Source: Breoghania corrubedonensis
GTDB lineage: Bacteria > Pseudomonadota > Alphaproteobacteria > Rhizobiales > Stappiaceae
NCBI RefSeq assembly: GCF_003053845.1
Contig: NZ_QAYG01000009.1
Span: 62,001 to 126,000, forward strand
Length of the DNA stretch: 64,000 nucleotides
Direction of reading: 5' to 3'
Position 1 is the stretch's first letter. Each line of letters begins with the position of its first letter. The notes beneath the pieces are model-generated. The model was not told the origin of the DNA, did no database searches, and worked only from the letters and a program-made list of their open reading frames with translations. This document shows positions 56,280 to 64,000 of this stretch, in pieces. Both the position numbers and the translations under genes were made by a program.

Positions 56280-58475
<2,196 letters not shown>

Positions 58476-58559
58476 TTATGGCGTCTGAGGGGGCTCGGGC
58501 GGAAGCGCGAAGGCGATGGAAGGTGGATTGTTTCCGCCCCTCGTTCGTGGCCTTGCCGC

Positions 58560-58705
58560 TTGCTCCCCTCTCCCCCCTTGCGGGGGAGATGTCGGCGTCA
58601 GCCGACAGAGGGGGGTGAAGCCGCTTGCTCCAAACCTGCCGCCTACCCCCCTCTGTCACGCGAACGCGTGACATCTCCCCCACAAGGGGGGAGAAGCGAA
58701 CAAGC
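58560..58705. repeat. RIME-like palindromic element, copy B
   Basis: Same element as at 17955-18097. The left arm 58561-58593 contains CCCCTCTCCCCCCTTGCGGG and the right arm 58670-58705 begins GACATCTCCCCCACAAGGGG. The inner pair GACAGAGGGGGG and CCCCCCTCTGTC is kept. The outermost bases have drifted (GAGAAGCGAACAAG instead of GAGAGGGGAACAAG). Confidence 0.85.
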
Positions 58706-58755
58706 TGAGACATAGCGCCATGCGCCGGTTCCATCACCGTCAAACAAGCCGCAAC

Positions 58756-59586
58756 TCACGCTACCGAGCGCGCGTCCTCTTCCATCGGCAACCGCAGCTT
58801 CCCCGCGATCGCGTCGATTTCCTCGTCCGCCAGCGCCAGCCCGAAATCCGACCGCAGCAGCCGGTCGAGATTACCAGCGTCGCGGAGTTCGCGCACGCTC
58901 TTCACGCCGTCGCGCACCTCGGTGACCTTCGCATTGAAGACGCCGATGCGCCCCCAGGGCGTCAGCCGGTGCAGCATCAGGTTGCCGGAAAAGGGCGCCT
59001 TGTCCCACGTGGCGCACAGATGGTTGGCCGCCTCGATATCGATCGGCGGAATATCGCCACGCTCGAAGCCGTAAAGTGAATACCACCCGTCCTCGGCAAG
59101 CCGCTGCAAGACCGTCTCGCCTGTCGCGGGGTCCGTGGCGATCCGGTAGACCTCGTCCGACTGATAGTCGAGCCGGTAGCGCTCCAGCGGCACCGGCCGG
59201 CGCGCGCCGCCGCCACCGAAGCCCACATCGACGAGCCAGTCGCGCCCTTCCACGTGAACGACATGAGCCAGATGCGATCGAACGCCGCCCCGCTCGCCCC
59301 CGTTGCGCACACGCGCGAGAACGCGCTCGAACTGGAACCCCAATGCGTCGAGCGCCAGCGCCATCAGGCCGTTCTGCTCGAAACAGTAGCCGCCGCGTCG
59401 GCCCGCTACGAGCTTGCGCTGGAGCGCCTCCGGCTCGAGCGCCGGCACGCGCCCCATCAGCGGATCGAGGCTTTCGAACGGGATCGCGGAAAGATGCGCC
59501 TCCTGCAGCCGCGCGAGCCCTCGGCTTGTCGCGGACGGCGCATCGATACGGATGCGCGCCAGGTAGGCATCAAGATCGAATGTCAA
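58756..59586 (-). CDS. nat: Arylamine N-acetyltransferase
   Basis: A 276-residue NAT, which acetylates arylamines and hydrazines from acetyl-CoA. The catalytic triad is visible: C68 in RRGGYCFEQNG, H105 in RSHLAHVV and D120 in LVDVGFGGG. The N-terminal SAIPFESLDPLMGR is also diagnostic. The start is TTG at 59586, set by GGGAG 7 bp upstream; no ATG in frame gives an intact N-terminus except one 33 codons further up without homology. It interrupts the recN-ligA neighbourhood, with no obvious functional link. Confidence 0.92.
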   Translation of the reverse strand: MTFDLDAYLARIRIDAPSATSRGLARLQEAHLSAIPFESLDPLMGRVPALEPEALQRKLVAGRRGGYCFEQNGLMALALDALGFQFERVLARVRNGGERGGVRSHLAHVVHVEGRDWLVDVGFGGGGARRPVPLERYRLDYQSDEVYRIATDPATGETVLQRLAEDGWYSLYGFERGDIPPIDIEAANHLCATWDKAPFSGNLMLHRLTPWGRIGVFNAKVTEVRDGVKSVRELRDAGNLDRLLRSDFGLALADEEIDAIAGKLRLPMEEDARSVA

Positions 59587-59760
59587 GACAGGTCTCCCGA
59601 AATGCTCCCCACCCGGCGCAAACGGCCGGCTGCGGTTGCCCTTGTCTAGCTTGTGGCCAGGCCCCCGCACTGTGACCGCCGCCACACTTTGATCTCTGGC
59701 GGAGTGTCCCTGACAGACGAAACAGTCCGAATTTCGGCGGACGGGAAAAACCGCGCAGGC

Positions 59761-61425
59761 TTACGCGCCGGCCATCAGCTTTTCGGCTGCGGCACGTGCC
59801 TCGTCGGTGATGACCGCGCCGGCCAGCATCCGCGCGATTTCCTCGCGGCGCGCGTCGTCCTCAAGCCGGGTCAGCCGCGTCGCGACGCGGTCCTCCTCGA
59901 CCTTCTGCTTGGAGATCTGCAGATGGCCGACCGCACGCGCCGCCACCTGCGGCGCATGGGTCACTGTGAGCACCTGCACCTGCGAGGCGAGCCGGGCAAG
60001 GCGGATGCCGATGGCTTCCGCCACCGCGCCGCCCACGCCCGTGTCGATCTCGTCGAAAACCAGTGTCGGCGCCGAGCCCTTGTCGGCGAGCGACACCTTG
60101 AGCGCCAGCAGGAAGCGCGAAAGTTCGCCGCCCGAGGCGACCTTCATCATCGGCCCCGGCCGGGTGCCCGGATTGGTCTGCACCCAGAATTCCACCTGGT
60201 CGATGCCGTCGGCGGCGCGCGCCTGCCGGTCGGTGGTGATCTCCACGATGAAGCGGGCGTGCTCCAGCTTCAGTTCCGGCAATTCGCCGGCAACCGCATG
60301 TTCGAGTGCTGCCGCCGTCTCGCGCCGCCGCGCGCTCAACGCGACAGCCAGGTCGTCATAGCGCGTCTCGGCCGACTTCAGCGCCGCCTCCAGCTTGCCC
60401 AGCTTTTCCTCGCCCGCATCGAGATCGGCAAGATCGGTTTCCATCCGGGTGCGCAGTGCGCCCAGATCGTCAACCGGCACGGAGAACTTCCGCCCCGCCG
60501 CCCTGAGCGCGAAAAGCCGTTCCTCGGAGGATTCCAGCTCGCGCGGGTCGAATTCGGTCTTGCGCAGCGCAGCCTCCAGCTCGCCGCGCGCCTCCTCCAG
60601 CAGGTCGAGCGCCTGCCCGATGAGGGAGACCGGCTGGTCGATCATGCCGGCTGCAGCCTCCGCCTTGCGCTCCAGCCGGCGCATCAGCGAGGCGAGTTCC
60701 GGGATCGGAGAGGCCGTGCCGTTCAGCGTTTCCACCGCGTCGGAAAGATCGCCGGCGATCTTTTCCACCCGCATCATCGCCGCCCGGCGTTCGGCAAGCG
60801 TCTCCTCCTCGCCGGCCTGCGGGTTGAGCGCGGCGAGTTCCTCGGTCGCGGCACGCAGGAAATCGGCCTCGCGCCTGGCGGTCTCGATGCGTTCCTCGTG
60901 CTCGCGTAGCGCCTTGCCTGCCGAACGCACGGCGCGGTGGGCCTCCGCGACGCCGGCCACCTCCGCCTCCAGCCCGCCATAGGCATCGAGCAGCCGGCGG
61001 TGGCTTGCCGGATCAACCAGCGCGCGCTCGTCGTGCTGGCCGTGGATCTCCACCAGCCGCGCGCCGATATCGCGCATCAGCGAGGCGGAGACCGGACGGT
61101 CGTTGACGAAGGCGCGCGTGCGCCCGTCCGCATTCTGCACCCGGCGCAGAATGATGTCGCCATCATCGTCGATATCGTTGTCGGAAAGGAGTTTGCGGGC
61201 CGGATGGTCCATGGCGACGTCGAAGGCCGCCGTCACCTGCCCCTGATCGGCGCCATGGCGCACCAGACCGGCATCGCCGCGCCCGCCAAGCGCCAGTGTC
61301 AACGCGTCCAGCAGGATCGACTTGCCCGCCCCCGTCTCACCGGTCAGCACGGTCATGCCGGCGGTGAAATCGATGTCCAGCCGGTCGATCAGGACGATAT
61401 CGCGGATCGAGAGCGCTGCCAGCAT
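59761..61425 (-). CDS. recN: DNA repair protein RecN
   Basis: A 554-residue SMC-like ATPase for double-strand-break repair, the same length as E. coli RecN (553). N-terminal LAALSIRDIVLIDRLDIDF leads to Walker A TGETGAGKSILLDALTLALGGRG. A central coiled coil (about 160-370) follows, then ASGGELSRFLLALK (signature) and TLVFDEIDTGVGGAVAEAIG (Walker B). ATG 61425 begins the conserved N-terminus. It follows bamD by 162 bp in the usual rhizobial order. Confidence 0.96.
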   Translation of the reverse strand: MLAALSIRDIVLIDRLDIDFTAGMTVLTGETGAGKSILLDALTLALGGRGDAGLVRHGADQGQVTAAFDVAMDHPARKLLSDNDIDDDGDIILRRVQNADGRTRAFVNDRPVSASLMRDIGARLVEIHGQHDERALVDPASHRRLLDAYGGLEAEVAGVAEAHRAVRSAGKALREHEERIETARREADFLRAATEELAALNPQAGEEETLAERRAAMMRVEKIAGDLSDAVETLNGTASPIPELASLMRRLERKAEAAAGMIDQPVSLIGQALDLLEEARGELEAALRKTEFDPRELESSEERLFALRAAGRKFSVPVDDLGALRTRMETDLADLDAGEEKLGKLEAALKSAETRYDDLAVALSARRRETAAALEHAVAGELPELKLEHARFIVEITTDRQARAADGIDQVEFWVQTNPGTRPGPMMKVASGGELSRFLLALKVSLADKGSAPTLVFDEIDTGVGGAVAEAIGIRLARLASQVQVLTVTHAPQVAARAVGHLQISKQKVEEDRVATRLTRLEDDARREEIARMLAGAVITDEARAAAEKLMAGA

Positions 61426-61587
61426 GATGCGGTCGGTCCGGAAAATCTCGTGAAGTTGGGTCCCGTCATGACAGATAAGGGCCGGCCGCATGAGCGAACG
61501 GCCCTTCATTCGCGGCATTCGCGAGGCCGAGAGGAGACCCGTGAATGCTGCCCGGCCCGGCACGAGTCGGTGTCGGGCCGGAAAGGG

Positions 61588-62415
61588 CTACAGCACCTTG
61601 ATACTTTCAAACGCCTTGCTGATCCAGCTTCGCGGATTGGCGGAGGGCTCGTAGCCACCCTTCTTCAGCAGCGTGTAGGAATCCTTGTACCACTGGCTTT
61701 CGGGGTAGTTGTGCCCGAGCACGGCGGCCGCCGTCTTCGCCTCGTCGATGACGCCGAGCGCATAGTACGCCTCGGTCAGACGCGCCAGCGCTTCCTCGAT
61801 GTGGCGGGTTTCCTGATAGTTCTCGACCACATAGCGGAACCGGTTGATGGCGGCGACGTAATTGTGGCGCGTCAGGTAGTAGCGCCCAGTCTCCATCTCC
61901 TTGCCCGCGAGCTGGTCGGTCGTGATACGAATCTTCTTGCGCGCGTCCGCGGCATACTCGCTGTCGGGATAGACACGCACAAGCTCACGCATGGCGCCGA
62001 GCGCCTTCGCCGTCACCTGCTGATCGCGGGTGACGTCGGGCATCTGGCGATAGTAGGAGTTGCCCATGATGTAGAGCGCATAGGCCGCGTCCGGCGAGCC
62101 GGGATAGAGCGTCGCGAAACGCCTGGCCGCGGTGATCGCCTCCGCGTACTTGCCGCGCGAATAGTTCGTGTAGGCAAGGTTGATCAGCGACTTGCGCGCA
62201 TATTCGGAATAAGGATGGAGCCTGTCGACTTCCTCGAACTTCGCCGTCGCCTGCTTCAGATCGCCGGCGGCGCGGAAGGCCAGGCCCTCGTTGTAGAGCT
62301 GATCGGCCGGCGTGTCGTCCATCGCCAGATCGTCTGGCTTCTTGGAAGCACAGGCCGTAAGGGCCAGCACCGCGACCAGCGGCAGCACGCGAACAAGCGC
62401 CCGGCTCCGGTTCAT
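61588..62415 (-). CDS. bamD: Outer membrane assembly lipoprotein BamD
   Basis: A 275-residue lipoprotein of the BAM complex, which inserts beta-barrel proteins in the outer membrane. The signal ends in lipobox LTAC (Cys22), followed by tetratricopeptide repeats (ADQLYNEGLAFRAAGDLKQATAKFEEVDRLHPYS is the first). The ATG at 62415 gives a correct lipoprotein signal; a long open region upstream is not conserved. It lies between lpxC and recN, with 272 bp upstream to lpxC that should carry its promoter. Confidence 0.95.
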   Translation of the reverse strand: MNRSRALVRVLPLVAVLALTACASKKPDDLAMDDTPADQLYNEGLAFRAAGDLKQATAKFEEVDRLHPYSEYARKSLINLAYTNYSRGKYAEAITAARRFATLYPGSPDAAYALYIMGNSYYRQMPDVTRDQQVTAKALGAMRELVRVYPDSEYAADARKKIRITTDQLAGKEMETGRYYLTRHNYVAAINRFRYVVENYQETRHIEEALARLTEAYYALGVIDEAKTAAAVLGHNYPESQWYKDSYTLLKKGGYEPSANPRSWISKAFESIKVL

Positions 62416-62687
62416 TACACCCCGCGCCGCAGCACCCAGTTCGGGTCCGCTCGATACGATTACACGTCGCAACACTGATCGCCTCTCCTCAGGAAGCCGC
62501 GGCCGTCCCAGTGACGGCCCGACTTTCTCCAGACCCGGTCCTTCTAGCGCGGAAATCCCCTTGATGGAAAGGGGGCGTGGAACATCGGCCCGCCGCCCCT
62601 CGCCAACACGCATCCACCCCGCACATCGAACATGCGACTTGGCCCGGCTTTGCAACTTTTTTGTGGCGATTGCGCCGGTCGTTCGCC

Positions 62688-63626
62688 TCAGGCGACTTCC
62701 GGGCAGTAGGCGGGCATGGCGATCTCGCCGGAAAAATCGACGTGAGCGGCTTCACGCTGCGGGCGGCCGACCACCATCTCGTACGCATCCTCGTCGGCGA
62801 ACAGCGCCACGAGAATGGAGTGATTCATCTTGTGACCGGGCTTGTAGGACCGGTACTCGCCGAGAATCGGATAGCCGGCGAGGCTGAGATCGCCCACCGC
62901 ATCCAGCGTCTTGTGACGCACGAACTCGTCCGGCCAGCGCGTGCCTTCCGGGTTGAGAACGCGATCATCGGAGATCGCCACCGAGTTCTCCAGCGAGGAG
63001 CCCTTGGCAAAGCCCATCGCCCACAGCTTCTCCACGTCGGAAACCTTGCCGAAGGTGCGTGCCCGGGCAAGCTCGTTGCAGAACACTTCCGGCGTCAGGT
63101 CGGAGACGAAGCGCTGGCGACCGATGAGGGGCGTGTCGAAATCGATGGTGATGTCGAAGCGCGTGCCGGCATAGGGCCGCAGCTCGCTGACCGCACCGTT
63201 CATCTCGATCCGCACCGGCTTCAGGACACGGATATAGCGGCGCGGGGCATTCTGGGTGACGATGCCGGCCTGATCGATGGCATCGACGAAATGGGCCGAG
63301 CTGCCGTCCATGACCGGCACCTCGTTGGCATCCACTTCCACCACCACATTGTCGATGCAAAGTCCGCGAAGCGCCGCCATCAGGTGCTCGATCGTGCCGA
63401 TCGATTCCGCGCCACGGCCGATGACCGTGCAAAGCGCGGTGGCGGAGACCTGCGACCAGTGCGCCTTGATCTCGTTTTCGGTGCCGGGGGCGATAAAGGT
63501 GATGCCGTTATCGGCGGGAGCGGGGTGAAGCGTCATCGAAACGGGCTTGCCTGAATGAACCCCCAGGCCATTGAGCGTCACACGCTCGGCGAGAGTTTTC
63601 TGCCTGTCGTTTCGAAGTCCCGTCAT
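62688..63626 (-). CDS. lpxC: UDP-3-O-acyl-N-acetylglucosamine deacetylase
   Basis: A 312-residue zinc hydrolase, the committed step of lipid A synthesis. Ligand and active-site residues are H81 (GTIEHLMAALRG), H238 and D242 (HKTLDAVGD), with the catalytic His in GHKMNHSI. N-terminal LAERVTLNGLGVHSGKP is typical. ATG 63626 is preceded by GAGGAC. It is expected to lie just after ftsZ, which would be beyond the right edge. An unusual repeated GAATTCGAA array sits about 150 bp upstream. Confidence 0.96.
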   Translation of the reverse strand: MTGLRNDRQKTLAERVTLNGLGVHSGKPVSMTLHPAPADNGITFIAPGTENEIKAHWSQVSATALCTVIGRGAESIGTIEHLMAALRGLCIDNVVVEVDANEVPVMDGSSAHFVDAIDQAGIVTQNAPRRYIRVLKPVRIEMNGAVSELRPYAGTRFDITIDFDTPLIGRQRFVSDLTPEVFCNELARARTFGKVSDVEKLWAMGFAKGSSLENSVAISDDRVLNPEGTRWPDEFVRHKTLDAVGDLSLAGYPILGEYRSYKPGHKMNHSILVALFADEDAYEMVVGRPQREAAHVDFSGEIAMPAYCPEVA

Positions 63627-63776
63627 TCTTCTGTCCTCAAGTGGCCACATCGGCCAAGTGCCCCCGCACGTCACGCCATCCGTTCGGTTCAGCACCGTCA
63701 GCAACCGGCTCGTTCGAATGAAGCAGAGCTGATACAGTCTGCCTCAAAACGTGCCAACCCGGCCTTGTCGTCTCCC

Positions 63777-63834
63777 GAATTCGAACGTCTTGAATTCGAA
63801 GGTCTTGAATTCGAACGCGAGAATTCGAACGCGA
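63777..63834. repeat. Array of four GAATTCGAA motifs upstream of lpxC
   Basis: GAATTCGAA begins at 63777, 63792, 63807 and 63821, a period of 15, 15 and 14 bp. Linkers are CGTCTT, GGTCTT, CGCGA and CGCGA. Each motif contains TTCGAA. The rest of 63627-64000 holds the lpxC upstream region and a 14-bp palindrome AATAAAGCTTTATT (63912-63925); no gene was recognised. The near-15-bp spacing is not one helical turn. Confidence 0.85.
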
Positions 63835-64000
63835 GCGCCGGATGCGCGACGTCAGCCACGGTTGGACCGCGACTTCGCGAGGGACACTACCCGCACCGGC
63901 TGCGAGGCAGAAATAAAGCTTTATTACGCATTGTAACGCTTCCCCAACCTTCCGCAGCGAAGCTCTGCGCAATGCGCTCCACTCCTGATTGACGCGCATT

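Noticed and set aside
63637-63999. 120-codon minus-strand frame upstream of lpxC
   Set aside because: The repeated peptide RIQD(L/V)RI arises from the GAATTCGAA array; the frame has no homology and overlaps the lpxC promoter region.

Overview
The window looks like a stretch of an alphaproteobacterial chromosome, most likely order Hyphomicrobiales (Rhizobiales). It is high-GC throughout and carries a circularly permuted two-piece tmRNA gene. It has the gene orders thyA-folA-hflK-hflC-DUF2065-degP and lpxC-bamD-recN-ligA. Several nested palindromic intergenic elements resemble rhizobial mosaic elements. No prophage, transposase, CRISPR array or tRNA gene was seen. Most genes are housekeeping, so the interest lies mainly in regulation, tiny genes and local repeats.

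Layout: 1-2.9 kb holds a truncated Cys/His-rich PadR (YqjI-like) regulator with a double palindrome in front of it, a TetR regulator with its own palindromic operator, and ilvC, whose 3' end is tandemly triplicated. 3-8.8 kb holds a very large Sel1-repeat exported protein and a chemoreceptor. 9-12.3 kb holds a PhzF-family protein and leuA, preceded by a leucine-rich leader peptide and an attenuator-like hairpin. 12.6-18 kb holds an RsmC-like methyltransferase, rsuA, an AraC regulator with DUF2000, a DUF123 gene, miaA and serB; the last two are divergent with overlapping start codons. 18.1-20.9 kb is a zinc ABC importer of the AztABC/ZnuABC type, led by a 45-residue membrane ORF and a perfect Zur-type palindrome. 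21-28 kb is degP, DUF2065, hflC, hflK, folA, an FAD oxidoreductase and thyA.

28.2-31.5 kb holds the permuted tmRNA gene, sspB (the adaptor that delivers tmRNA-tagged proteins to ClpXP), fumC and two small genes. 31.5-38.5 kb holds an exported orphan protein, a large AsmA-family protein that probably uses a CTG start, a D-lactate-dehydrogenase-like flavoprotein and a hotdog thioesterase. 38.5-44.4 kb has two divergent ClC chloride transporters, an AraC regulator and the branched-chain amino acid exporter azlCD. 44.4-48.7 kb is an accessory patch with two orphans of lower GC, a GST, an intracellular PHB depolymerase and a phytanoyl-CoA-dioxygenase-like enzyme. 48.8-64 kb holds aminopeptidase P, a DUF1127 gene with a four-fold tandem terminator repeat, prmA, a UvrD/PcrA helicase, cytochrome b561, ligA, an arylamine N-acetyltransferase, recN, bamD and lpxC.

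Two themes recur. One is branched-chain amino acids (ilvC, leuA with its leucine leader, azlCD). The other is expansion of sequence just downstream of genes: a 109-bp unit after ilvC, a 46-bp terminator unit after the DUF1127 gene, and palindromic elements after leuA, serB, prmA, ligA and pepP. All family names are from reading the sequence and memory of the families; no database search was run.
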